Positions 49,476-60,733 of a DNA stretch of 64,000 bases are shown piece by piece. Positions within the stretch are counted from its first letter, which is position 1; each line of letters opens with the position of its first letter. The stretch is from Mesostigma viride (lineage: Eukaryota > Streptophyta > Mesostigmatophyceae > Mesostigmatales > Mesostigmataceae). Both the position numbers and the translations under genes were made by a program. The stretch spans positions 408,992 to 472,991 of the forward strand of contig RPFO01000412.1 in the NCBI GenBank assembly GCA_009746045.1, given 5' to 3'. The notes under the pieces were generated by a model that did no database searches, had not been told where the DNA came from, and saw nothing but the letters and a program-made list of their open reading frames with translations.

Positions 49476-51478
49476 CGCAAGGTGTGCGGAGGGTGCAGCG
49501 GGTTGCACTTCCCGTCCATGCTGCGACTGCACAGGCGCAGAGTGACACTTCTCCACCCACCGGTGCTGCGCCGGCTGGTGTGCCTAAGGCGGAGCGTGCA
49601 GGCGGCAGGGGCCAAGGGTGGTCCTACACCTGGCGCCAGGTATGGTCAGTCATCCTCATGACTGCGCTCCTCACCAGCTGTGTGTTCTCGGCGGCTCCGG
49701 CCTTTCAGTTCCTCGTGGCGAAGGCACAACGGCAGGTGGGAGAGCGAGGCATTACGCCGGGAGCGGCGGCATACATGCTGTTTCAGTCGGCGGCCGTGCG
49801 CGGTCCCACGGTGGCTGTGCACAATGTCTCGAGCGCAAGCGACCCGGCAGCAAACCATCAATGGAGCGTCTGTGAGCACCTCACAGCTGAGCAACGTGCG
49901 AGGCTGCTCAAGTGGCTGGAAGGTGCGCGCAACGCGTTTGCATTCAGCAGTCAAGAGCTGGGATGCTACAATGGTGGGCAGATGCGGGTCCCGCTGGACA
50001 CCGATCAGCCACTGTTTCGCCGACAACACCGGCTGAGTCAAGCTGAGCTGGAGTTTGTGCAGCAACAATGCGAGGAGCTGGAGGCTGCTGGCATCATTCG
50101 GTCATCCACATCCAACTATGCGGCCGCGACCGTCGTGGCGCCCAAGAAGGATGCGGTGACAGGTGAATGGACTGGGATGCGCATGGCGACGGACCTGCGG
50201 CAACTCAACGCACACACCCCGATGGACAGGTACCCCATGCCGCGAGTGGACGATGTGCTTGACCGGATATCGCCACGCGTGCAGTTCATCTCATCCCTAG
50301 ACCTCCGCAGTGGGTTTCACCAAATCCAAGTGGCGGAGGGTGACCAACGCAAGCTCGCGTTCTGGGGGGGCCACCGACTCTATGAGTGGGTCAGGATGCC
50401 TTTCGGGCATAGGAATGCGAGTGCCATCTTTCAGCGTGCCATGGATCAAGTGTTGAATGGCATGCCATTCGCTGCGTGTTACATTGATGATGTGATCATC
50501 TTCAGTGAGACATTTGAGCAACACCTCCAGCACCTTGAGCAGGTGCGCATGGCACTGGCGCGAGCCAACCTAAAGCTGCATCCCGAGAAGTGTCGATTTG
50601 CGCAGCGGAGCCTCGACTTCCTCGGACACCAGATCATTCCTGGCGGCAGAACTCCACAAGCGGCCAAGGTGGAAGCGATCGTCAACGCGGCAACGCCCAC
50701 GGATGTGGCGGGTGTGCGGGCTTACCTGGGACTGGCGGGGTATTACCGAGGTTACATCCCCAACTTCAGCACCAAGGTTAAGCCACTGACGGAGCTGTTG
50801 AAGAAAGGTGCAGTCTGGGCATGGGGTCCGGCGCAGCAACGCGCCATTGAGACCATCAAGGCAGAGCTCACCTCAGCGCCAATACTCCGTCAGCCCGACT
50901 ATGCCCAGCCATTTGTGCTATACACAGATTGGTCCAGGGTTGGACTTGGTGCTGTGTTGGCACAGAAGGACGTGCATGGCAAGGAACATGTGGTGGCGTA
51001 TGCCAGCAGGAGCAACAACACGGCTGAGGCCAAGTACTCATCGTATGAGGGCGAGGCTCTGGCCGTGGTGTGGGCCATCAAACATTTTCGGCCATACTTG
51101 TTCGGGCGTCAGTTCACGCTGGTCACCGACCATCAGCCACTGCAGTGGTTGATGACAAGTGCCACTCTGACTGGCAAGCTGGCGCGCTGGGCCATGATTA
51201 TTCAAGAATATAACATGACCATTGTACACCGCGCTGGGGTGGACCATTCCAATGCCGATGTCTTATCACGCTATGCTTTGGCAACGTCAGAGGACCGGAC
51301 GGGGGCGCGAGCGCAGGGCGCGGAGAGACCACAGGGCTCAGTCGTCTTTGTCAACGCAGCCGGGCCATGCGATTCCGAGTCGCGATGGCTTTCCTGCAGT
51401 GATGCCGTGGCGGAGTTTGCGTGCTACTATACGCCAATCCCGTACGGCCAGCGGCTTTCACGCCATCCCAGGGCGTGA
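49476..51478 (+). CDS. pol: Gypsy reverse transcriptase and RNase H
   Basis: This is the downstream part of the ORF that opens near 48986. The reverse transcriptase has DLRQLNAHTPMDRYPMP, SLDLRSGFHQI (catalytic Asp at about 50300), and YIDDVIIFS (50480-50506), followed by the KCRFAQRSLDFLGH thumb motif. RNase H includes LYTDWSRVGLGAVL, YEGEALAVVWA and TDHQPLQWL, and ends with NADVLSRYA. All are typical of Ty3/gypsy. The upstream linker (49490-49850) is poorly conserved. Integrase is absent downstream. Confidence 0.9.
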
Positions 51479-51840
51479 TATTTCTTCCTTTGGCTGAAGA
51501 CACGCTTGCGCAGCCGGTGGATCCGGCGAGCATGGGCTGTGTGGTGCTGCATGCTGCCGCCAGTCACGCCATTGCGGTGGAGTGCTGCGCTGGGGACGTG
51601 TGGTTGGATGGGAGGGTTCTCGAGCGGGTGCAGGGTTTGCCTGCCTCTCCAGCCCCTGCTGACTGGACACCGACGCAGAGGCAAGCCGAGAGAAAAGTGG
51701 GCAGCACTAGTGGGGTAAGGCTAGCATGTTGGCCCATCGATCACTCATGCAGCCATACCTCAACGAGGTCAAATGGGCCAACGAGGTCGTGGGCTACTGT
51801 CAGTGCAGGGAGTTTGGCACGAGTACGCGACACTCCGTAA

Positions 51841-52141
51841 CCAGCCCAGTACCTAATATTGGGGCAGCTATGGCGCCGTACCCACTACCTGACCCGTCCC
51901 GTATACCCCAACGTAACCTGAACCGAATCCGTTCACGCCCCCGTAAACATAACCGGCCCAGTTACTGGGCCATACCGGATCTCGGGGCCAGTATTCCGAA
52001 TGGTACCACGTAACCGGTCCGGTAACCCAAACCGCCAACGGCTACGGACCCGTAACCTGGCCCGTCGAAGTTACCGGGCAGGCTACGGGGGCGTCGAGGT
52101 TACCGGACAGGTTACGGGGGCTTCAAATTAACTCCTAGTGA
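51841..52141. repeat. Degenerate GTAACC/CGGTAAC-rich repeat stretch
   Basis: There is no gene. The region is dominated by variants of CCGGTAACC and CCCGTAACC (for example CACGTAACCGGTCCGGTAACC near 52007), without a regular period. It may be a decayed tandem array between the gypsy remnant and a truncated LINE copy. Confidence 0.5.
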
Positions 52142-53250
52142 TGCCTAGAATGTTTGCCTAGCTGTGCCACCATACCTAGTCACGTGCACGTCGCTAAGGC
52201 ACGGCACACAACCAGCCATATAGCCTTAGCTTAGCCCTTGAGTTGTACAAGCTAATGCTTATACTTTTATGCGCAAACCTTTATGCTAAGGTTAACGCAT
52301 ATTCTTACATACCTGCGCAAGATGTAAGAATATGCGTTAACCTTAGCTAAAAGGTTTGCGCATAAAAAGTATAAGCTTAGCTTGTACAACTTAAAACCTT
52401 TGCGCGTTGGGGCAGAATATTAAGCGGCTCCCTAACTAGGGTTTACTTCCGCATCGAATTACTAATTCGATATCGAATTACTGATTCGATATTGATCCCG
52501 GGAAGGTCCGATGTCTACCTCGCTAGGCGATTAATTATAGGTCAAAAAGGTTTGCGCATAAAAAGTATAAGCGTGAGCTTGTACAACTTAGAACCGGCGC
52601 GGCGCGGAAGTCACGGGTTCGAAACCTCGTGGGGACAGTGCCGAGCAGGGATTATTTGGGAGGATCCGCCGGGGCACCGGTCGGACCTAATTAATCGCCT
52701 AGCGAGGTAGATATCGGACCTACCCGGGATTAATATCGAATCAGTAATTCGATATCGAATCAGTAATTCGATGCGGAAGTAAACCCTAGTTAGGGAGCCG
52801 CTTAATATTCCGCCCCAACGCGCAAAGGTTTTAAGTTGTACAAGCTCACGCTTATACTTTTTATGCGCAAACCTTTTTGACCAAGGTTAACGCATATTCT
52901 TACATCTTGCGCAGGTATGTAAGAATATGCGTTAACCTTAGCTACAAGGTTTGCGCATAAAAAGTATAAGCACTAGCTTGTACAACTCCTTGTACAGCCA
53001 TGCTACGTCCTGGCTATGATCAGATTACTTGCCCACGCTCCTTGTTATGATATGCTCACATGGGTCTTATTTCACCCACAGAACTTGCCGGATCCTCTAC
53101 TAGCGTGTCCGATTGCTGCTGTGGCATGCCTCTGGTATGAAGGAGAAAGAGGGTCTCTGCCCTTTCGTCCTGTTGTGCACATACAGGGATTTTATAAGTG
53201 ACTCCGGTGCTCCGTGCCTCCCCAACGGGAGCACAAGTTAAATTAATTGA
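52142..53250 (+). mobile_element. 5'-truncated copy of the LINE-like 3' region, split by a palindromic composite
   Basis: 52142-52240 and 52988-53250 match, in reverse complement, the stretch between about 38210 and 38590 of the LINE-like element. They include the CCCAACGGGAGCAC hairpin near the end and a TTAAATTAATT tail. Lack of ORF1 and a preserved 3' end are typical of target-primed retrotransposition with 5' truncation. The middle is interrupted by 52241-52987. Confidence 0.75.
52241..52987. mobile_element. Second palindromic composite family, TSD CCTTG
   Basis: Two ~150-bp palindromes (52241-52391 and about 52835-52987) start AGTTGTACAAGCT and end with its reverse complement. Between them is a spacer that starts TAAAACCT and ends AGGTTTTA and is itself largely an inverted repeat. 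At its centre lies another element terminus (AGCTTGTACAACT near 52588) and a T-arm-like CACGGGTTCGAAACCTCGTG near 52612-52631. CCTTG flanks the composite (52236-52240, 52988-52992). The sequence is unrelated to the 207-bp family, but the architecture is the same. Confidence 0.8.
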
Positions 53251-55165
53251 TGGGGGGCTGTTGAAAATACATGCATGGCCGGTCGACGTCAAAGGTGGAA
53301 AATATTAACCTGTCGACGTCAAAGTCGTTATCGGACCAGCTAGGTTCGTCAAGGCGACTGTGCTTGGGTTCAGGCGATATCCCGAGGGCAAGCCCGGGAG
53401 GGACCTGGGCGACCACCAGTGCTCGATCGACTAGTGTCACCGCTGCCTTCCGAGCCTGAGGACGAAGCTGCAGCCGGAGCTGCGGACGTATTTTCAGGGA
53501 GGTGGCGTCTCTTGTAACTTGCAATACAACGAAGCTGGTGAAACGCTCCGTAACTTGCGCTCGGTGCATGCTCGTAAGTGTCAATTACACAAAAACAACG
53601 GATCATTCCGCAGAAATCTTACTAACACGGCACATGGCACATGATGTGTGCCCCCCCCGCACATTTTTATAGGAAAGCAAGGCTGCACATGCAGGCATGC
53701 AACGTACGCATGTATTCTACAAAAGGAATGCAGAAACCAAGTGTCTAAGGCTCGGGCAGTATGCGTAGCAGCCATCAATTGATTTAATTTCCATATTACT
53801 TGCCTGCAACTAATAAGCAGGGCACAGTCTGCTTCGCTAAAAAATGCCGGAGGTAAACTAGAAAAGACCAAAGGTCGACATTTGACATCAATGGACAATT
53901 GAGAGGCGTTCTTATTGCATATTAATTAGCTCTACACGAACCTTAATGCTTAACCATAGCCACGCCAGCTAGCCTACGTCTTATAGGCTGGCCACGGAGG
54001 GGTAGTACGAAAATTCGAGCAAGAGGAAACTTTGTGGGGCAGGCAGCAAGGGGGGGCCGACCCTTCGAAATAACAACAACAACGTTCCAGCTCATATACC
54101 GGCACCTAGTCGGCACTCGATGCAAACAAAGCAGTACGGGGGTATTGCTGCACCCATACATAATGACCTGCCATGGTCGAAACTTGTAATACAATATATG
54201 TGCATACGCGGGCTTTTGGTTCCCGCCGCACATTTGAAAGTGCTGTCCTCCGGCTTTTTGCCTTTGCACCGTGTGCAGTTCTTGGACGTTTGGAATCATG
54301 GCATGGCTATTAAACGTGATGACTGACTAGCTAGACCTTTTCAGTGGTTTTCCATTTGCGGGTATTTCCTCGTAAATGGTGGGAGAGCGATCGCAGCAAT
54401 GGTGCTCGATCACCACTAGATGTACACTCCCGGCCAGTTAGGCTCGAAACACACGCCCTGATCAAGCATGCTGTTTCCGGCCCCACCGTCTAGGTCATCT
54501 AGTCGCTCTACACGTAAGCCAGCCATAATTTCAATGCACAAGGATACACATTTCCATCACCATTCATCTTCATCATCCTGAACGACTCGAACACGCGGAC
54601 AAGATAACGGCAGGCTCGAGCTACCATGGTCCGGATTCTCCCGATTTCTGGCCTGCGCTGGTTGTCTCCTTGATATATATACATATACCCGGCCTTGATC
54701 AAATATACCCGGCCTCACGTATCCGTCCAACGAGGTACGATGAGAATGCAGCTCATTCTCGCGACTTTCCAACCATCATGTCATGACCCGAATAAAGCCT
54801 TTTGTAAACGTGGGAATTCCCGACGCGTCCAGGCATGCAGTAGCGTACTGAGCGTTCATTAGGGTACTGATGCATTATGCTAAGGCATGAACTCGCTCTC
54901 CTCCTAAGTTGCACTGACAAATTTTGCGTCCGTGACCTCCCAGCCTCATACTGGCTATATGGCACGTGAACTTGATTTGATTCCTAGAATCACATTAATA
55001 ATATATTCAAAATTATAATAACTTACATCAGAGTGAAAGCACCCAATCAAGCATGAACCAATATATTAAATAAATATATATATATTGAGGCCTTTTTCCC
55101 ATGCCTTTTTCACATATATCTCGCCGCGTGGATAGTAAGGATATATTTTATTTATTATTTATTCA
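53251..55165. other. Intergenic DNA without a recognised gene
   Basis: Only short random-looking ORFs are present. Minor features are a TCGACGTCAAAG repeat at 53282 and 53316 and a repeated ATACCCGGCCT near 54685-54712. No conserved domain, RNA gene or mobile element is recognised. Confidence 0.5.
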
Positions 55166-55225
55166 ATTCGTCGATTCGTCGATTCGTCGATTCGTCGATT
55201 CGTCGATTCGTCGATTCGTCGATTC
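55166..55225. repeat. (CGTCGATT)n microsatellite
   Basis: About seven perfect 8-bp units (TTCGTCGA register) follow an AT-rich stretch. They are non-coding. Confidence 0.9.
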
Positions 55226-57004
55226 ATGATTCATCTTAGATCTGCTGACGTCTGCACCACCCGAACCGAGCCCGAAAACGGTCCTCGCGTCGCTTGACAG
55301 TGCGCTAGGCAAGGAGGGGTGACATCTCCAGGCAAAATTTCCTGGGTAATAGGGGCCCGTCCCAGGGCCTGACTGCTGCGGAACGCGCCGGCCCCTATTT
55401 GGATATAGGGGCTGGCGAGCAAAACGAAGGTCGGCGGCGGTGGCCCCTGATTACTGGCCCCCAATAGCGCGGCGCTACGTGGCAAGATGCGGCGCCACGT
55501 GGCATGATGCGCATGCCTCCCCGGTGACAAGGGCCAGGCAACTGGGCAAGTCTGCTGCTGTACACTGTGTACAATAGCGCGGCGTGAGGATGCCAGCACG
55601 TTTTTTTTTGTTATGTGTGCAGGCTGCCTAAATAAATGGTGCTTAAAATGGTGGCATCTTGTTGGCTGCGCACCTGCTGAGCTTTTGACAGATCTGTAAA
55701 GTTAGGGCCCGAAAAATACAGATGGCTAGGCGTATATGCAGATCTGTTTTTTTATTACAGATCTGTACGTAAACTCCGACGTAATGCCCTTACGTCTTCG
55801 AGACTCGTCCATGCATGCGGGCGGTGCGGCCAGTGGTACAAATACCTGTAAATTAGCTAAAATTAGTCAGCCATGGTTAAGTAAGCTAATGGAATTTGAA
55901 GGCACGGTAAAACCAGTACTGAAAAGCTATCAGCCCAGTTCTCTCGCGTGTAGATTGTTTGCTTTCTCGACATTTTGTTCGGACGCGGAGTGCATTATCA
56001 CGGGAAGCATAGCGATTGGTAGCCAACGATGGCGACGTACGTGAAGCCTCTGCTCTATGACGGGAAGGCATCTGGCGTTGCTGCAACTGGAATCAGGCCA
56101 GTGCCATGTTCGGCACCGTGCACGCGGAAATAAGGCGCCGTCACGTTAGATAGCACTGCTGAGGACGAGCTGCGCCTGCCTGCCCATATTTACCGAGTTT
56201 GTCTCGCATCGCACTGCATTATTGCTGGCCAGACTTTGCTGTCTTTATGCCCGACAATCTGGTTCACGAACCGTTTTAATTTGCTGCGTGCGTGGCTCCT
56301 GCCCTTCCATGGCAATGTTTGCAATTTCGCACGTTTTCGTTGTGATTGTTGGCACATACTACATAGCCATGCACATGACATACTGCATGAAGGTCGCAAA
56401 GTTAGGTATAGTTTCTGTTTGTAAATCCTGAGTTATTGCTTCACACACGGTTCCTTGAAATGAAGGCCCTGGCCGAAGCTCGTTGCTTGCCAAAGCCTTC
56501 TTGTGTCGAAGAACAGCGGTTCTCAGTGGGCACATGAAAGAGACGTCGCCAGGCATTGTAAGATTTCCAACCACACGCTTGTCCTGTAACCATGCAATTC
56601 ATTCCATGTGCGTTATGAATCTGGCAGCTTGTGAGCCTGCAACCATTAATTGCAGTTTGGCACATGTTACAAGAAGTAGGCTCCTTGAATTTAGGCTGCT
56701 TTCTCGCTTATTTTTGTTGATGCTATAGGCAACATTGGACTTAACACTAACTTGAGTCCCACCCGCATCCAACCCCCCCAATCATCCATCCACTCCGTCC
56801 CTACCCACCCAATTATACCACCGTCTTCCCGCCCACTCTTGAACTAATCAGCCCAACGCCCCAGCCTAAGACACAGGCAAATGCCCATGTAGCCACCCAT
56901 GTGCGCGTGCCTAGAGACACTCAACTAGCTAGGCTGCATGTATGTGCCATGGGGGCATAATAGGTGCATGGGCGCAGGTGCACATGCAGGCCCGCAGGCA
57001 TGCA

Positions 57005-57100
57005 CACAAGCAGGCAGGCAGGCAGGTTGACAGATGGGTGGGCAGATAGGCGGGTGGCAGACTTGTAGGCGGGCAGGCGGGAGGATGGGCAGAACATTGG
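57005..57100. repeat. GGCAG-rich low-complexity tract
   Basis: Short runs of GGCAG and GGCGGG variants make a G-rich strand just before the GT-rich array. They are non-coding. Confidence 0.6.
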
Positions 57101-57149
57101 GTGGACAGGCGAGTAAGAAGGTCGTTGGGTCCAAGCAACCCGTTTATTG

Positions 57150-57850
57150 GTGATGGATTGATGTGTGTGGCGCATGTGTGCAAGTCGGCCTGTGTTTGTG
57201 TGCGTTTGTATGCATGTGCACGTGTGCTCGTGGGTGTGTGCACATGTTTGTGTGCATGCATGTGTTAGCGTGCATGTGCGCACGTGGGTGTGTGCATGTG
57301 TGTGATATTGTGTGCATACATGTGTATGTCACAGTGTGCATGTGTGTGCGTGTATGCGTGTGTGCGTGTGTGCGTGCGTGTGTGCGTGTGTGCGAGTGTG
57401 CGAGTGTGCGTGTGTGCGTGTGTGCGTGTGTGCGTGTGTGCGTGTGTGCGTGTGTGCGTGTGTGCGTGTGTGCGTGTGTGCGTGTGTGCGTGTGTGCGTG
57501 TGTGCGTGTGTGCGTGTGTGCATGTGTGCGTGTGTGCATGTGTGTATGTGTGCATGTGTGTATGCGTGCGTGTGTGCATGTGTGTATGTGTGCATGTGTG
57601 TATGCGTGCGTGTGTGCATGTGTGCATGTGTGCATGTGTGCGTGTGTGCATGTGTGTATGTGTGCATGTGTGCATGTGTGTATGTGTGCATGTGTGTATG
57701 TGTGTATGTGTGCGTGTGTGCGTGTGTGCATGTGTGCATGTGTGCGTGTGTGCATGTGTGTATGTGTGCATGTGTGTATGCGTGCGTGTGTGCATGTGTG
57801 TGTGAACATTTATGTGCATGTGTATGTATGTGGGCGTGTGTGTGTGCTGG
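57150..57850. repeat. GT-rich array built from GTGTGC, GTGTAT and GCGTGT units
   Basis: About 700 bp of alternating purine-pyrimidine sequence, mostly (GTGTGCGTGTGC)n and (GTGTGCATGTGT)n. It produces long overlapping ORFs in several frames rich in Cys/Val or His/Thr. These are artefacts of the repeat. Confidence 0.95.
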
Positions 57851-59609
57851 GGGGTAGGATGGATAGGGAAAAGAAAGAGTGAAAAATGCAAGGTGTGGGG
57901 GAGTTAAATGTTTCACCTCGCGGCAAAAGTCGTTGTGCCTGCCGCGTGTATTGACAAGCAGCTGTGGGCACGGTTGCAGCAAGTGAGTACACGCCAAGGG
58001 CCTACACGGTTCATGCAATAGCACACAGCCAGTGGGACGAAACATCTGCACATATTACTTGGGTTCATCTATTTTGCACATTACCTGCTTGGGTTCATCA
58101 ACTGAATTCTGCACCTTACACTTGCATGGCTCATGGTTTCAATCGCTGCTCAATTGACGGAAAATGAACAGGCAATCAACATTCAGATATGTTAATCCTG
58201 AAAAGTGACCTTCCACACCAGGAGAATGAAGGTCGATGCTGCTTTGACGCATGAGCCTAATCCACGTGCTCTCGGAGGTCTCCACTCTCCACCTCGGCAG
58301 GAGCACCTGCAGGCGTCGTGGCTCGCTTACCTCAAGCAATATGCGCGTGCTGAAAGCTACCGGGATCTAGGCAGAGTTAAATTATCTGCCCGGAAAAAGC
58401 ACCTCTTAAACCTTTCTCGACAACGAAGCTCTGAGCAGCGCTATACTGTCGTGGCCGGACTTCATTGTCGCCATTAAAATGTCAAAAGCTGTTTGATTCA
58501 TCCAAGGAAAATGCGTGCATGGTAGACAGATCATGAGATGCCCGGGCGTATAGACATGACAAGCAACTGCTTAGATGGCGCTCCTCGCGTTTTCCCTCGA
58601 CTGAGTTCGTTAAGGCGCCTAATCCAATGTAGCCAATGCATCTGGGTGTGACCAGAATACAGAGCCTAGTGCACGCGGCGATATTGTTTGGTCTGTCGCA
58701 CAATTGCTGTTGTGTTTGCAATTATTCTGCTCGCTCAGATGTAGGATTAACTTCGGCTTGATTTCTTAATTACCCTCGTGTGCAGGTCATACGGCTGACA
58801 TTCCTCTATTAGCTTTCGTAGCCATGGCTGAATTTTGCTTCCAGGTACTGAGCACGGCCTGCACTTCGACACCCGAAGACGTAAAGGCATTACGTCGGAG
58901 TTTACGTACAGATCTGTATTAAAAAAACAGATCTGCATATACGCCTAGCCATCTGTATTTTTCGGGCCCTAACTTTACAGATCTGTCAAAAGCGCTTGTC
59001 ATGACCGCATGCTATGCATTTCACCGATAGACCATCCTCACCCAGAATTAAATAAGAATATTCTGCAGTGGCTCGGCGGTTGTCTTGGTCATAATACAAG
59101 TCTGGCCAGCCGCGTTGCAGACCAGGCCCTTCCTCCGGTCCAATGTCCGGCGGTTCAGACATGCTACTATGAGCGGCTCCCTCCTCGGTAACGATCTGAC
59201 AATACGCTAATATATAGGCAGCCTGAAACTAAAATCCCAAGGAATTGTTCGCAACAAAACACTAAATATGCGGTGCGGGCAGACTCGGCCGCCTTGCTTG
59301 CAAATTCCGCCATGCTGTAGCATTTGGGGGCCAGACTCTATGGGCTGACGGCTGCATGAAAGTCGGCCCCCCGCTCCCCTATAGGGGCCGAAAACATGGG
59401 GGCCAGCTCCAGTTGGTGCCGGTTGCTGCACTGGCCCCTAATATGGAAATAGGGGCCAGATATTCTGGACCGGCGGCTGCAGGATCCGGCCCCTATTTAG
59501 CTTGGCTCAATGTCACCCCTCCTGCTAGGCAGTTGTCACAATCAAATTTGGAACCACTGCAACTCGGAAGTAGTGGTGGCTAAACGGCTTCTTCACGGGC
59601 TTCGATACA

Positions 59610-59850
59610 ATTTAAGATCTCGGTGCGATTCATTTAGGATTCGCTGATACTTATGTCCCCTCTCACCTCTTTGGTCCATAATTGGCTAATAAAAAATATA
59701 CCCATTTCCCCGAAAGATCTCGGTGCGATACTCAGGTACAAGTTAAGATCTCGGTGCTGATACTCAGTTCCCATTTCACCTGTTTGGTATGTAGGGATAT
59801 AAAAAAAATATACCCATTTCCCCGAAAGATCTCGGTGCGAGGGAGATCGG
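59610..59850. repeat. Two imperfect ~120-bp tandem units
   Basis: AAGATCTCGGTGC...GATACT and AAAATATACCCATTTCCCCGAAAGATCTCGGTGCGA occur twice (about 59610-59730 and 59735-59850). They are AT-rich and non-coding. Confidence 0.75.
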
Positions 59851-60733
59851 CGCGGCGCCGTGGTTTCGCGGGTATGTCAGCTACGCTGACGTACGTCGTT
59901 ATTAGTTAGTAAGTTGTATACCACGCCGCACATGGGCAGCAGAGAGTCTATGGTGGCCACGTACGTCGAACAGTGGTGCTACTGATATCAGAATCGTAAT
60001 ATAACGACGGAAAAGCATGCGCCGTCGACGTAGCCCGACTGATCAATGCTGTCCGTGGTGTAACCGAAATGACAATGTAACTGAGATGTCAGGAAATCAG
60101 TCCGTATATTTGGACGCCGGTTACTGAGATGTGGAGTTTCCAGATTTCGCAAAGATGCTCACCTGATATTTTTCAGCGCGCAGGGAGATGTCGTCGCAAT
60201 CGAAGAGCCCTCGCTTGCAGTTTGGCAGTGCGATAACTGTCTCTACTTGGCGCAATCTTTTTTGCCAGGATTTGAGTCAGATCTGACAGGGCGATCAGGC
60301 ACTTCCTCCCACACGATGAGTCAGTCAGTCATTCAGTTGGATTCCCACACGAGGAGTAAAAAGATTCTCTAAACCGGCGGACGGCAGCAGTCTGTGCCTA
60401 CTGTGCAAGGGCGAGGTTGGAACCTGGACGCGCGCAGCCGTACTGGCCCGATGCGCGATGGAACTCGAGAATATGCCCGTACCCTCGCCTGGCATGACGA
60501 ACGCATGCCTGCCAGGAATGATGCAACCTTTCAGGCAGAGCGCGCATCAGGAAATTTGTGCCAGTGCTTTGCCACGGTTTTTTTCACCAAGCGTCGGAAC
60601 CGTGGCCCCGTGACGTTGCAGCCGAGTATTTGGCAATTCACCAGACGGGCAATTGTCTGCAAAACAATTACAGCCGGCATTGCCCGCAAAGCAAATACAG
60701 CTTTGAGGTGATTGCCTAAATAAATCGGGGCTC
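59851..60733 (+). other. Non-coding region upstream of the RWP-RK gene
   Basis: There is no convincing gene. It presumably contains the promoter of the RWP-RK gene, but no clear TATA box or conserved motif can be named. The last bases before the ATG read AATAAATCGGGGCTC. Confidence 0.4.

Larger units (their letters stand above)
48163..51840 (+). mobile_element. Ty3/gypsy element, right part: methyltransferase, reverse transcriptase, RNase H; no integrase seen
   Basis: The segment continues the gypsy element after element C. In order it carries an Ala/Arg-rich spacer, a cytosine methyltransferase domain, a linker with a possible hydrophobic segment near 49640-49700, a gypsy reverse transcriptase and RNase H. 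A short tail has no domain. No integrase zinc motif or DDE core is found before the sequence turns into degenerate repeats near 51840, so the 3' end and right LTR are missing. Confidence 0.8.
55681..58993. mobile_element. Non-autonomous DNA transposon-like element with ~120-bp terminal inverted repeats
   Basis: GCTTTTGACAGATCTGTAAAG opens a repeat of about 120 bp at 55681-55802, present in inverted form at about 58873-58993 with few differences. Weaker similarity (CAGCCATGG...AGCTAAT) extends further inward on both sides. The interior encodes no transposase and contains a large GT-rich array. No clear target duplication is seen, so the limits are set by the inverted repeats. Confidence 0.65.
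55295..59537. repeat. Outer diverged inverted repeat around a long-TIR element
   Basis: GGAGGGGTGACAT with neighbouring GCTAGGC occurs at about 55303-55325 on the plus strand and inverted at about 59510-59530. GGCCCCTATTT-rich stretches follow inward on both sides. The arms are diverged and differ in spacing, so this may be an older foldback element into which the inner long-TIR element was inserted. Confidence 0.4.

Noticed and set aside
51421-51840. Possible gypsy integrase after RNase H
   Set aside because: No zinc motif or DDE core is visible in this frame; treated as an uncharacterised tail.
57163-58051. Several overlapping long ORFs rich in Cys/Val or His/Thr
   Set aside because: They lie entirely in a GT-rich repeat, are open in many frames on both strands and have no domain.
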